Origin: Candidatus Eubacterium faecigallinarum
GTDB lineage: Bacteria > Bacillota > Clostridia > Oscillospirales > Acutalibacteraceae
Reading direction: 5' to 3'
Assembly: GCA_019115455.1 (NCBI GenBank)
Contig: DXDN01000011.1
Location: forward strand, 34,672 to 98,671
DNA: 64,000 nt
Under the pieces are notes generated by a model that saw only the letters and a list, made by a program, of their open reading frames with translations, was not told the DNA's origin and did not search any database. This document shows, piece by piece, positions 18,857-27,366 of the stretch. A program made the translations under genes and the position numbers. Within the stretch, counting starts at the first letter, position 1. Each line of letters begins with the position of its first letter.

Positions 18857-19402
18857 ATGAAACTGGTATTAATAATAGGCGACGCCGCTGTTGGTAAAAT
18901 GACAGTGGGGCAGGAGCTGATGAAAATAACCGACCTGAGACTTTTTCATAATCATATGGCAATTGAGCCTGTGCTTGATATTTTCGGCTATTTTAACGGC
19001 GACGCTATAAGGGCGATAAGAGAGGTCGTTTTCAAAGAATACGCAAAATCAAATAATTACGGCTTGATTTTTACATTTATGTGGGCGTTTGATTGTAAGG
19101 AAGACTGGGAGTATGTTGACCATTTGATGAATATTTTCAGCGGCGCAGATATTTACTGCGCAGAACTTGTGGCGCCCCAAGAAATACGGCTGAAAAGAAA
19201 CGCAACTGAAAACAGACTTAAAAATAAACCGTCAAAGCGTGATATCGAAACGTCAAATCAAAGGCTGATTAAAGACGATAAAAACTATCGCCTGGTGAGC
19301 AGGGACGGAGAGATACCCTTTAAAAATTATATTAAAATAGACAATTCCGATATTACTGCAAAAGAAGCTGCCTTGATAATAAAAAATAAATTTAATTTAT
19401 AA
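18857..19402 (+). CDS. P-loop kinase-like protein
   Basis: A 181-residue cytosolic protein with a Walker A motif GDAAVGKMT at residues 8-16. A lid-like region rich in Arg and Lys (RLKRNATENRLKNKPSKRD) lies near residues 115-135. The fold suggests a small-molecule kinase of the shikimate/gluconate type. The ATG at 18857 follows AAGGAGAACGAA and lies 18 bases after the GNAT gene, so the two are probably cotranscribed. Confidence 0.7.
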   Translation: MKLVLIIGDAAVGKMTVGQELMKITDLRLFHNHMAIEPVLDIFGYFNGDAIRAIREVVFKEYAKSNNYGLIFTFMWAFDCKEDWEYVDHLMNIFSGADIYCAELVAPQEIRLKRNATENRLKNKPSKRDIETSNQRLIKDDKNYRLVSRDGEIPFKNYIKIDNSDITAKEAALIIKNKFNL

Positions 19403-19423
19403 GCATAAGATTTATAAAAAAAC

Positions 19424-19451
19424 GACCTGCTGATTTTCAGCAGGTCATTTT
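19424..19451. terminator. Terminator between convergent genes
   Basis: GACCTGCTGA pairs perfectly with TCAGCAGGTC, followed by ATTTT on the plus strand. Confidence 0.75.
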
Positions 19452-19462
19452 GCATGTTAAAT

Positions 19463-21334
19463 TTATTCTGTTGTAACAGAGGTTGCAGGTACGAACTCGC
19501 CGTCGGCGCTTTCGTCAAATTCAACGGTAACTGTATCTCCCTTGGATATCAGCAGAACCTCCATTGCATCCACAACGCTGATATAGTAATACTTGCCGTT
19601 AATTTGCAGATAGTATACCGTGTTGCCGTCGTTTACTGACGATTTAATATCAGTAACCTCACCGGTTACGGTGCCCGCATCACCGGTGTCAGAGTTTTGC
19701 GTGTTATCAGCCTCAGTATCTGAGGTGTCAGAGTTGCTGTCAGAGCCTGCGATTTTGTCCTCGTCCACAATTACATCTTCTTTTTTTACATCGTCAGCCA
19801 TTCCTTTTTCCTGGAGAGCGTCAATGTAATTTTCAAGAGCGCTGTTGAGTGCTCCTGCATCGCTCTTAGCCACGTCGAGAAGGCCGGTGCCGACAATTGT
19901 TTTGTCTTCAAGGTTAACAAATGCGTATCCCTTTACGGTGTCGCCTTCGCCGTAAAGCGACATGAAATATGTCGGTGTTCCGTCAATACCCAGAAGAATG
20001 GGGAAGGTGGCGGCATAATTGTAGTTTTGAACAGCGTCCGTTGCAGATTTCTGAGCGGCGCTTTCCATAGCTCCGGCGTTTGCGTAATATCTTGTTTCTT
20101 TAGTACGCTGGTTGCAGAGAATGAAGCCGAAGTTTGATGAGTCGGATTCAGCAGAGGTAACACCGGTGTAAACCCAGATATCATCGTCCATTGCTATGTT
20201 TCCGCTGCCTGTTGAAGCCACGTTAACATCTTCCTGGAAGATTATTGAGTTCCAAAAGCCGTTTTGAAGCTTGCCGTAATAGTTGTACTGCTCAATAAGA
20301 AGCGACTGGCTGTAAACAACGTCAATCCAGTTAAGAGAACTGTCAGTTTTCACCTGCTCAATGTCGTAGTACTGGCTTTCTCCCGTCAGAGCATCGGTGA
20401 TGATAGCTCCCTTGACGTCTGTTCCGCCGAAAAGACCGATGGTCTTGTCAAGAACAGCAGTTATCCAGTAGGGGTGCATATTGTCATCAATTTCAAAATT
20501 AGGTGTGTCCAAAAGCTCCGTCGGATACTGGAAACGCAGATGACGTATCAGCTTTTCGTTAAACAGCTCTGTGGGGGAGTATTTTATTCCCTCGCCGAAT
20601 TCATCGATGCAGTTTATCGGTGTAACCTTCTGGCTTACAAGATCAATAATCATATAAGCCGGCAGACCGTCTTTTGTGTTGTTAAACCATTTGAACACGT
20701 CCGCATATTCAAGATATGCAACACGAACCGGAGTGTTCTTGTAGTTTATCTGTGTGGAATAATCGGATACCACGTACTGGCTCTTGTATTCGGAAAGAGA
20801 ACCGAGCTGCTGGTCCGCAAGAGTCAGCGCACGCTGAGCGTCAATTCTTGGAACCTTGTCATAGCTGATGTCTTCAAAATCAGTTTCAAAGTTACCTTCG
20901 TTTACCTGAATAAGCTGACTGTATGACTCTGCTCTGAAAAGAGTAATGCCTGTAACATATCCTATTCCCATAACCACAAGTATTACACCTATGATTATAG
21001 CAGGAACCAGTGATTTTTTCTTTACATATTCTTTGCGTTCCACCTTTTTGTTTGCCCTGCAAACAAGAGCAAAAGAAAGCATAAACACAACAACCAGCAG
21101 TATCAGATAAATATACATCTGTGTATCGTGAATGTTAAGCGCCGGCAGCATCATGTAGTATGCAACTGCTCCTACAACTACGGTTATCAGCAGTGAAAGC
21201 AGTATTCTCAGCGGAAGTTTTGAAGGCTTTACGACCGCGTTGACCTCGTTATTTTTGGGCCACTTGATTTTTTCCTTGAATTCATTGAGTACCTCATCGG
21301 CATCATAATCCATATTAGGCAGTTTGTTGTCCAT
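19463..21334 (-). CDS. Large membrane-anchored protein of unknown function
   Basis: A 623-residue protein with an ATG start at 21334 after AGGAGACT. Three hydrophobic helices lie in the first 140 residues (about 44-65, 74-92, 111-133), followed by a long extracytoplasmic part. That part holds two alpha/beta stretches rich in Tyr and Asn, an acidic Ser/Asp/Thr linker near residues 515-550, and a final 70-residue beta-rich domain that looks OB-fold-like (VTGEVTDIKSSV to the end). I do not recognise a named family. It has its own promoter. Confidence 0.6.
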   Translation of the reverse strand: MDNKLPNMDYDADEVLNEFKEKIKWPKNNEVNAVVKPSKLPLRILLSLLITVVVGAVAYYMMLPALNIHDTQMYIYLILLVVVFMLSFALVCRANKKVERKEYVKKKSLVPAIIIGVILVVMGIGYVTGITLFRAESYSQLIQVNEGNFETDFEDISYDKVPRIDAQRALTLADQQLGSLSEYKSQYVVSDYSTQINYKNTPVRVAYLEYADVFKWFNNTKDGLPAYMIIDLVSQKVTPINCIDEFGEGIKYSPTELFNEKLIRHLRFQYPTELLDTPNFEIDDNMHPYWITAVLDKTIGLFGGTDVKGAIITDALTGESQYYDIEQVKTDSSLNWIDVVYSQSLLIEQYNYYGKLQNGFWNSIIFQEDVNVASTGSGNIAMDDDIWVYTGVTSAESDSSNFGFILCNQRTKETRYYANAGAMESAAQKSATDAVQNYNYAATFPILLGIDGTPTYFMSLYGEGDTVKGYAFVNLEDKTIVGTGLLDVAKSDAGALNSALENYIDALQEKGMADDVKKEDVIVDEDKIAGSDSNSDTSDTEADNTQNSDTGDAGTVTGEVTDIKSSVNDGNTVYYLQINGKYYYISVVDAMEVLLISKGDTVTVEFDESADGEFVPATSVTTE

Positions 21335-21396
21335 TTATAGTCTCCTGTAATTAATTTGCCGTTTCCTCCGTAATACGGCACAGAAACAGTATTTTA

Positions 21397-21425
21397 ATTA
21401 TACTACATAATATTTTTGTTATCAA
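21397..21425 (-). promoter_or_regulatory. Predicted promoter of the 623-residue membrane protein
   Basis: Read on the minus strand: TTGATA at 21425-21420 and TATAAT at 21402-21397, spacer 17 bases. Confidence 0.6.
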
Positions 21426-21457
21426 TATAAAAATTATTAATATTGTTTTGCATAAAT

Positions 21458-21483
21458 AAAAGCCCGGTAAAACCGGGCTTTTG
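21458..21483. terminator. Terminator after the 330-residue lipoprotein gene
   Basis: AAAAGCCCGG and CCGGGCTTTT form a perfect hairpin with a five-base loop; T-tracts flank both sides. Confidence 0.8.
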
Positions 21484-21496
21484 AAATCAGCAATTA

Positions 21497-22489
21497 TTAG
21501 CTTAATGGTACTGCTCTTTTTATACCCTTCTTCTCAAGAAGATACTCGTCAGAAGCCGGGAAGTGGTTTGTGTAGGTGATAACAAGTGATGCGCTCTTGT
21601 CCTTGATAACTGCAACATTTGCATGGTTTACAGATACGTTTGCAATCATCTTGTAATCAGCTTCAACAATTTCCTTGGTGGCAGTATCAATCTTAACAGT
21701 TACAGTACCGCCCTTGTAATCAACAGTAATGTTTTCCTCTGCGGTACCCTGAGCAAATGAAATCATATCAATGCTGGCTACAACGCCGCCGATGTCACCG
21801 AGAACTTCGAAGAAACGACCCTGAGAGTCATCACCTCTGGTGCTCATCTGACCTGCTTTAGGCTGAATTACCATTGTGATGGTACCGTCGCCGTTATCAG
21901 TTACGTTAGCGTCAAGAATATCCTCAGCTGTTACTGCTGAAGTTCTGAAATCGTGGTCAGCCTTACGAGTTGTGTCTTCCAGGTTGTTGTCAAGGTTGGG
22001 GTCTCTGTTGTAGCAAGGAACGAGACCGTATGTGTTAGGAGCAAACAGACCGCCGACAATGCCCGGAACAAGGTTGTTGATCATAGCATTGGAAGAACCG
22101 TCGATCATAATTTCGCCAACTTCAAGGTTCTCATCGCCGAGAAGTTTGTAGAATGTCTGCTTGTCGCCGTTTTCGTCAGTATACTCGGCAGTAAGAGTCT
22201 TGGTGTAGTTGTAAGCCTCAACGTAGTAGTTAGCTACATCTTCAAGAGAGCTAAACTCAACTCCGCCGTATGTACCAGCAGTAAAAGTGTCGATAACAAC
22301 AGGATCGCCCTCGGCAGCAGCGCCTTCGCCTTCTGCTTCAGTTTCCTGCCAGCTTCCGTCTTTTATCTTATAGATAGCTTCAACAGCGCTGTTTGTTACA
22401 TAATTGACTTTTGCACATCCGGCAAAGGAACTGGCAATGAGTCCTGCGGCAAGTGCAATACATAATCCTTTTTTCACATATTTGTTCAT
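21497..22489 (-). CDS. Lipoprotein of unknown function
   Basis: A 330-residue predicted lipoprotein. ATG 22489 (MNKYVKKG) follows AAAGGGGATCC; a frame extending 16 codons further upstream has no site. The signal peptide ends in the lipobox SFAGC at about residues 22-26. The mature part is rich in beta-strand and acidic residues, with no motif I recognise. It has its own promoter (22547-22575) and terminator and so is a single-gene unit. Confidence 0.65.
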   Translation of the reverse strand: MNKYVKKGLCIALAAGLIASSFAGCAKVNYVTNSAVEAIYKIKDGSWQETEAEGEGAAAEGDPVVIDTFTAGTYGGVEFSSLEDVANYYVEAYNYTKTLTAEYTDENGDKQTFYKLLGDENLEVGEIMIDGSSNAMINNLVPGIVGGLFAPNTYGLVPCYNRDPNLDNNLEDTTRKADHDFRTSAVTAEDILDANVTDNGDGTITMVIQPKAGQMSTRGDDSQGRFFEVLGDIGGVVASIDMISFAQGTAEENITVDYKGGTVTVKIDTATKEIVEADYKMIANVSVNHANVAVIKDKSASLVITYTNHFPASDEYLLEKKGIKRAVPLS

Positions 22490-22546
22490 TTCAGGATCCC
22501 CTTTCAAAATAGTACGAATCGTTGTAAAACAAAACATTACATATAG

Positions 22547-22575
22547 AATTTATATTAATTTGAACAAAAAGTCAA
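22547..22575 (-). promoter_or_regulatory. Predicted promoter of the lipoprotein gene
   Basis: Minus strand TTGACT at 22575-22570 and TAAATT at 22552-22547, 17-base spacer. Confidence 0.5.
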
Positions 22576-22634
22576 TAGAAAATTAAAAATTCCCGTAATT
22601 ATTTTAAAAGATTATTAATTTAAACTATATTTTA

Positions 22635-22663
22635 TTGAGATTAGTCGCTTTATGTGCTATAAT
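22635..22663 (+). promoter_or_regulatory. Predicted promoter of the zinc-ribbon gene
   Basis: TTGAGA at 22635-22640 and TATAAT at 22658-22663, 17-base spacer. Confidence 0.6.
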
Positions 22664-22719
22664 AGTCATAATATAGAAATATTATATTATGTAATAATCA
22701 TAATTAGGAGATATCAAAT

Positions 22720-23442
22720 ATGAGATGTAAAAACTGCGGAACATATAATGACGACAACAGATATATCTGTGAAACCTGCGGTTCACCCCTTTATGAAGAG
22801 GAAGAAATACAGCCTGCTGAGGAAACTACGAAGACGCAGACATTTACTGCTGTTAGCGAAAATCCCCAGCCGACGCCGCAGGAAAATAAAGCAACGCCGC
22901 ACAAGGAAGAAGGGGAGGCACCCAAGGATAAATCCCCGGCAGAAAAAAAGAGTGTTATAGTTATAGCGATTCTTGTTGTTGTGCTGGTGGCAATAATAGC
23001 TTCAGTAATTGCAGTTGCAGTTAACAGGTCAAAGGATGAGGATGAGACTTCCACAACTGTTTCTACAACGCAGTCGACAGAGACGCAATCCCAAAATACA
23101 ACAGCTTATACAACTCGGCAAACCACAACCGCTGCGCCAACAACCACCACTGCCCCGTCAACTACCACGACGGTGCTTACATGGTACATTAACGCCAACA
23201 GCAGCGGCGGCGGAACAGTCAGCGGCGGCGGCGAATATAAAAACGGAGATAAGGTTACGCTTACTGCTGTTGCAGACAACGGATACGGATTTGACGGCTG
23301 GTATTCTGACGGAATTAAAGTCAGCAGCTCAGAGAGCTACACCTTTACTGCTAATGAAAACGCAAGTGTTACAGCTGTGTTCAGCGAAATACCAACGGAG
23401 CCTGATGTGACAGATGAGGGCGACATGAATTTTGGTGAATAA
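22720..23442 (+). CDS. Zinc-ribbon, single-helix protein with InlB-type repeat
   Basis: A 240-residue protein of mosaic build. It starts with a cytosolic zinc ribbon (CKNCG at 3-7 and CETCG at 17-21), then a charged linker and one transmembrane helix (about residues 75-98). A Thr-rich linker (about 105-150) then leads to a GTVSGGGEYKNGDKVTLTA-type InlB B-repeat ending near 225. The layout suggests a membrane protein with an external repeat domain. Start ATG 22720 follows TAGGAGATAT. The next gene begins two bases after its stop. Confidence 0.75.
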   Translation: MRCKNCGTYNDDNRYICETCGSPLYEEEEIQPAEETTKTQTFTAVSENPQPTPQENKATPHKEEGEAPKDKSPAEKKSVIVIAILVVVLVAIIASVIAVAVNRSKDEDETSTTVSTTQSTETQSQNTTAYTTRQTTTAAPTTTTAPSTTTTVLTWYINANSSGGGTVSGGGEYKNGDKVTLTAVADNGYGFDGWYSDGIKVSSSESYTFTANENASVTAVFSEIPTEPDVTDEGDMNFGE

Positions 23443-23444
23443 TC

Positions 23445-23879
23445 ATGACAAAAGGTGAAAAGGCGAAAAATCTTTTTCTGTCCGGATGCAACTGTGCTCA
23501 GGCAGTTTCGACAGCGTTCAGTGACGAAATCGGAATTGATGAGGAAATATTAAAAAAGCTGATGATTGGCTTTGGCGGCGGTATGGGACGTATGCGTGAG
23601 GTATGCGGCGCCGTGTCCGCAATGACCTTTATTATCGGCGCTTATTACGACGATGACAGAGCAGGCACCTATGCGAGAGTGCAGGAGCTCTGCGGTAGGT
23701 TTAAAGAAGAAATGGGCTCGGTTGTGTGCCGTGAGCTTTTGGGGTTAAAGAGTGAGGGACCCTCCTCACCTGTGCCTGAAAAACGCACTTCGGATTATTA
23801 TAAAAAGCGCCCTTGTCCCGAAATAGTTGCCTTTGCAGCGGATCTTTTGGATAGCTATCTTAAAGAAAATCCCAAATAA
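23445..23879 (+). CDS. C_GCAxxG_C_C-family redox-type protein
   Basis: A 144-residue soluble protein with the signature SGCNCAQAV near residues 14-22, the GGGMGRMREVCGAVSAM segment near 46-62, and later single Cys residues (VVCRELLG, RPCPEI). These match the C_GCAxxG_C_C family, thought to bind metal or take part in redox chemistry; no reaction is established. It is translationally close to the preceding zinc-ribbon gene. Confidence 0.85.
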   Translation: MTKGEKAKNLFLSGCNCAQAVSTAFSDEIGIDEEILKKLMIGFGGGMGRMREVCGAVSAMTFIIGAYYDDDRAGTYARVQELCGRFKEEMGSVVCRELLGLKSEGPSSPVPEKRTSDYYKKRPCPEIVAFAADLLDSYLKENPK

Positions 23880-23895
23880 TTTATGGAAAAAGGTA

Positions 23896-23924
23896 TTGCA
23901 ATTTCAGCAATAATGTGTTATATT
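23896..23924 (+). promoter_or_regulatory. Promoter of tRNA-Arg
   Basis: TTGCAA at 23896-23901 and TATATT at 23919-23924, 17-base spacer. A 10-bp perfect inverted repeat (23925-23934 / 23945-23954) follows at once. Confidence 0.6.
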
Positions 23925-23965
23925 AGCTAAGCGCTTGATAAAGGGCGCTTAGCTGAATTTAATAT

Positions 23966-24042
23966 GCGCCGGTAGCTCAGCTGGATAGAGTGACTGGCTA
24001 CGAACCAGTAGGTCGGGGGTTCGAGTCCCTTCCGGCGCGCCA
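23966..24042 (+). tRNA. tRNA-Arg (anticodon ACG)
   Basis: A 77-base cloverleaf. The acceptor GCGCCGG pairs with CCGGCGC, the anticodon arm ACTGG-CTACGAA-CCAGT gives ACG, the T arm holds GGTTCGAGTCC, and CCA is encoded at 24040-24042. Confidence 0.95.
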
Positions 24043-24075
24043 AAACCCGTGAGTTTTACTCACGGGTTTTATTTT
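24043..24075 (+). terminator. Terminator after tRNA-Arg
   Basis: ACCCGTGAGT and ACTCACGGGT form a perfect hairpin, followed by TTTATTTT. Confidence 0.85.
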
Positions 24076-24191
24076 GCTTTCTACAGCTTTTTAAAGCAAA
24101 GTCGTTAATCTGCCTTTATAAAATTTTTCCAAATGCGACTTTTTAATTGATATGATGTCGTGTTTATGATAATATCATTTTGGTGATATTT

Positions 24192-24869
24192 ATGATAAGT
24201 TTTAGCTGGAACAATGTGGTTTTTGATATGACGGATATAGGCGGCGGACTGCTTGACGACGAAATACCTAACCACGCCCATGCCAAGAGCAGCTATGAGC
24301 TTCATTTTATAACAGGCGGGCACGGTGAACTTATTGCTGATTCAAAAAAATTCGAACTGGAAAACGGCGATTTCTTTATTACAGGTCCCGGTGTTTATCA
24401 CAGTCAGAAATCTGACCCTTCTGACCCACTCAAGGATGTGTTTTTTATGCTCCAGGCGGTGAAAACTAATAAGGCAAATGATGTGGCATCCGCATTTTTA
24501 TCCGAGAGTTTTTATTATTCCAAGGGCTTTAATACAGCACCGGCATTGGAACTTTTGCGTGAATACAAAACTAAAGCCCCTGATTATCAAAGTGCGGTAA
24601 TAGGAACGGCGATGGTTATACTCACTAATGTGACGAGATTGTTTTTACCGGAATCCTTTGTGGCAAGCAATCCCTTCGACAGCCTTGACGACAGACGGTT
24701 CGTTATTATCGAGCAGGCTTTTCTATATACCGACAATCTTACCCTGACTGAGCTTTCCGGCAGACTCGGATTGTGTGACAGGCAGACTCAACGTCTGCTT
24801 AAGAAATATTACGGAAAAAGTTTCAGGGAAAAGAAAAAGGAACGCAGTCAAACCTGCGAAGCTGATTGA
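24192..24869 (+). CDS. AraC-like regulator with a single helix-turn-helix
   Basis: A 225-residue protein. The N-terminal half is a cupin-type sensor domain (HAHAKSSYELHFITGGHGEL, then ENGDFFITGPGVYHS). The C-terminal half ends with one AraC helix-turn-helix (LTLTELSGRLGLCDRQTQRLLKKYYGKSF split across about residues 184-212). AraC proteins normally have two such motifs over about 100 residues; the second is absent here and the frame stops 13 residues later. It could be a natural short form or a 3'-truncated gene. ATG 24192 follows GGTGAT. Confidence 0.7.
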   Translation: MISFSWNNVVFDMTDIGGGLLDDEIPNHAHAKSSYELHFITGGHGELIADSKKFELENGDFFITGPGVYHSQKSDPSDPLKDVFFMLQAVKTNKANDVASAFLSESFYYSKGFNTAPALELLREYKTKAPDYQSAVIGTAMVILTNVTRLFLPESFVASNPFDSLDDRRFVIIEQAFLYTDNLTLTELSGRLGLCDRQTQRLLKKYYGKSFREKKKERSQTCEAD

Positions 24870-24957
24870 CAGCGCCGCCCTATATATTTATCGGTATATT
24901 TAATGTAATTAATAAAAAATCAAATTGCATAATATTGGAAATTGTTTTTAATATTAA

Positions 24958-24986
24958 TTGAATGTTTTGTCCGGTTATGATACAAT
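24958..24986 (+). promoter_or_regulatory. Predicted promoter of the rnf operon
   Basis: TTGAAT at 24958-24963 and TACAAT at 24981-24986, 17-base spacer, followed by an 80-base leader with strong base-pairing potential. Confidence 0.5.
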
Positions 24987-25010
24987 ATATAATAATTTAA
25001 TGTATAAATA

Positions 25011-25052
25011 TCAGCGGCTTGTTGCAGGTGTTCAAAAGCCGGCTGATGCAAC
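25011..25052 (+). other. Structured 5' leader of rnfC
   Basis: TCAGCGGCTT (25011-25020) can pair with AAGCCGGCTGA (25036-25046) with one bulge. GTTGCA (25021-25026) can pair with TGCAAC (25047-25052). The two helices interleave and the linkers are too short for both at full length, so they look mutually exclusive. No known riboswitch consensus was recognised. Confidence 0.4.
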
Positions 25053-25074
25053 TTTAATTTAAGGGGTTTAACAA

Positions 25075-26397
25075 ATGAAACTGAAATCTTTTAAAAAAGG
25101 AGCACATCCCTATGAGGGGAAAGAGCTCGCCAAGGACAGCCCTATCAGGCGTATACCCGCCCAGGACCTTATGGTGTATCCTCTTTTTCAGCATATAGGT
25201 AAGCCGGCAAAGGCAGTTGTAGCTCCCGGGGACAGAGTACTTGTCGGTCAGATTATAGCTGAGGCTGACGGATTTATTTCTTCGCCGGTTTATAGCTCCG
25301 TATCGGGAACTGTTAAGTCGATAGAAAAGAAACTTCTCATCGGCGGCGACAGCGGCGACTGTATAATTGTAGAAAATGACGGCAAGGACGAAACCGTCAG
25401 CGGTTTCTCAGAAGACCGTGACCCCGGCTCTCTTTCCGGCAAGGAAATAATAGATATTGTTCAAAAAGCGGGAATTGTCGGACTGGGAGGAGCAGGATTC
25501 CCCACCAGTGTTAAGATTTCTCCTAAAAACTGCGATGGAATAGATACTCTGATTATAAACGGCTCAGAGTGCGAGCCGTATCTTACTGCGGATTACCGCC
25601 TGATGCTGGAAAAGAGCGACGAAATATTAAAAGGTATAAAAACTGTGCTCAAAGCGCTGCCGAATGCAAAGGCTGTTATCGGAATTGAAAATAACAAACC
25701 TGACGCAATAAAGCTGTTTGAGCAAAAAGTTTCTTCTGAGGACAGGATAAGCGTTTGTCCGCTTAAGACCAAGTATCCTCAGGGCGGCGAGCGTCAGCTC
25801 ATATATGCAGTAACCCACAGGAAAATTAATTCAAAGATGCTCCCTGCTGACAAGGGCTGCATAGTTCTGAACACCGCAACCTGCTTTGCCATTTATGAAG
25901 CGGTTTACAAGAATATGCCGCTGGTTCACAAGGTTATGACGATAACCGGCGAGGCGGTTAATACACCGTGCAACCTTGATGTTCCTCTGGGTGTCAGCCA
26001 CAGTTATGTGCTGGAAGCGGCTGGAGGCGCTAAGGAGGATGTGATAAAATTCATTTCCGGCGGTCCTATGATGGGTATTGCTATGAGCACGCTGGAAATA
26101 CCGGTTACAAAAACCTCCGCGTCAATTCTTGCTTTTTCAAAGGACGACGTTGCCGCTCTGCCGCAGTCAGCATGTATTCATTGCGGCAGATGCGTTACTC
26201 ACTGTCCCCAGAATCTTGTGGTGCAGATGCTGGCAAAATCAATCCGCTCCGAGAATTTTGAAAAATTTGAAAGTCTCGGTGGTATGGAATGTATTGAATG
26301 TGGCTGCTGCTCGTATGTATGCCCTGCAAAAATACCGCTTACTCAGCTTTGTAAGCAGGGCAAAGCAAAAGTACGTGAAATGCGTGCCGCAAAGTAA
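25075..26397 (+). CDS. rnfC: Rnf electron transport complex subunit C
   Basis: Peripheral NADH- and Fe-S-binding subunit of the ion-pumping ferredoxin:NAD oxidoreductase. The 440-residue length suits a bacterial RnfC without long C-terminal repeats. The Gly-rich flavin/NADH region GLGGAGFPTSVK lies near residues 140-151. Two [4Fe-4S] motifs follow: CIHCGRCVTHCPQN near 364-377 and CIECGCCSYVCPAK near 403-416. It is the first gene of a six-gene cluster in the order C-D-G-E-A-B. Confidence 0.95.
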   Translation: MKLKSFKKGAHPYEGKELAKDSPIRRIPAQDLMVYPLFQHIGKPAKAVVAPGDRVLVGQIIAEADGFISSPVYSSVSGTVKSIEKKLLIGGDSGDCIIVENDGKDETVSGFSEDRDPGSLSGKEIIDIVQKAGIVGLGGAGFPTSVKISPKNCDGIDTLIINGSECEPYLTADYRLMLEKSDEILKGIKTVLKALPNAKAVIGIENNKPDAIKLFEQKVSSEDRISVCPLKTKYPQGGERQLIYAVTHRKINSKMLPADKGCIVLNTATCFAIYEAVYKNMPLVHKVMTITGEAVNTPCNLDVPLGVSHSYVLEAAGGAKEDVIKFISGGPMMGIAMSTLEIPVTKTSASILAFSKDDVAALPQSACIHCGRCVTHCPQNLVVQMLAKSIRSENFEKFESLGGMECIECGCCSYVCPAKIPLTQLCKQGKAKVREMRAAK

Positions 26398-26415
26398 GGA
26401 AAGGAAGTGTGATTT

Positions 26416-27366
26416 ATGTATAATGTTTCAGTTTCTCCCCATGTGAGAGAGCAAAGTACGACAAAAGCGATAATGCGCGACGTGGTAATTGCACTTCTTC
26501 CCGTGCTGGCATTCGGTGTGTATCACTTCGGTCTTGACGCTTTGATTGTAATAGCGATAAGCGTTGTGACCTGCGTTTTAAGCGAACTGATTTTTGAGCT
26601 TATTGCCAAAAAGCCGATAACCGTTTTTGATTACAGTGCGGTTGTTACAGGACTTATTTTGGCAATTAACCTTCCGTCAACCGTTTCATGGTGGATACCG
26701 GTAATAGGCGGAGTGTTCGCCATAATAGCTGTAAAGATGCTTTTCGGCGGACTCGGTCAGAATTTTATGAATCCTGCGCTGGCGGCAAGGTGCTTCCTGC
26801 TGATTTCATTTGCGTCAAGGATGAATGATTTTTCCATTGACGGTGTGTCATCTGCTACACCCCTTGCTATGATGAAAGCCGGCGAAACTCCCGACCTCTT
26901 GACTCTGTTCTTGGGATTCCACGGCGGATGTATCGGCGAGGTTTCAGCGCTGGCTATACTTATCAGCGGTATTTATCTGATTGTAAAGAAGGTAATTTCC
27001 GTAAGGATTCCTTTGACATATATATTGTCAACACTTGTTTTTGTAGTAATTATTAATCTTGTTTTAGGCAACGAGCTTACTGTAAATTATGTTGCAGGTC
27101 AGCTCCTTTCCGGCGGACTTTTGGTGGGTGCGTTCTTTATGGCTACTGACTATGTTACAAGCCCGATAACTGCAAAGGGGCAGATCATATATGGTATCCT
27201 CCTGGGACTTATGACAGCTCTTTTCAGAATGCTGGGCTCATCCGCAGAGGGCGTTTCATTTGCAATTATTATAGGAAATCTGCTTGTTCCGCTTATAGAA
27301 AAGATAACGATTCCTAAGCCTTTCGGCTGTGAAAAAATAGCGAAGGGGGATAAGAGCAATGGCTAA
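26416..27366 (+). CDS. rnfD: Rnf electron transport complex subunit D
   Basis: Integral membrane subunit, 316 residues with about nine to ten helices. The SSATPLAMM segment carries the predicted covalent FMN site at Thr148, equivalent to the flavinylated threonine of characterised RnfD/NqrB proteins. FMN would be attached by an ApbE-type transferase; one is encoded at 33366-34415. The gene overlaps rnfG by eight bases. Confidence 0.95.
   Translation: MYNVSVSPHVREQSTTKAIMRDVVIALLPVLAFGVYHFGLDALIVIAISVVTCVLSELIFELIAKKPITVFDYSAVVTGLILAINLPSTVSWWIPVIGGVFAIIAVKMLFGGLGQNFMNPALAARCFLLISFASRMNDFSIDGVSSATPLAMMKAGETPDLLTLFLGFHGGCIGEVSALAILISGIYLIVKKVISVRIPLTYILSTLVFVVIINLVLGNELTVNYVAGQLLSGGLLVGAFFMATDYVTSPITAKGQIIYGILLGLMTALFRMLGSSAEGVSFAIIIGNLLVPLIEKITIPKPFGCEKIAKGDKSNG

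Noticed and set aside
25011..25052. Full H-type pseudoknot in the rnfC leader
   Set aside because: The connection between the first helix and the second has no free bases, so both helices at full length would be sterically impossible; alternative folds are more likely.
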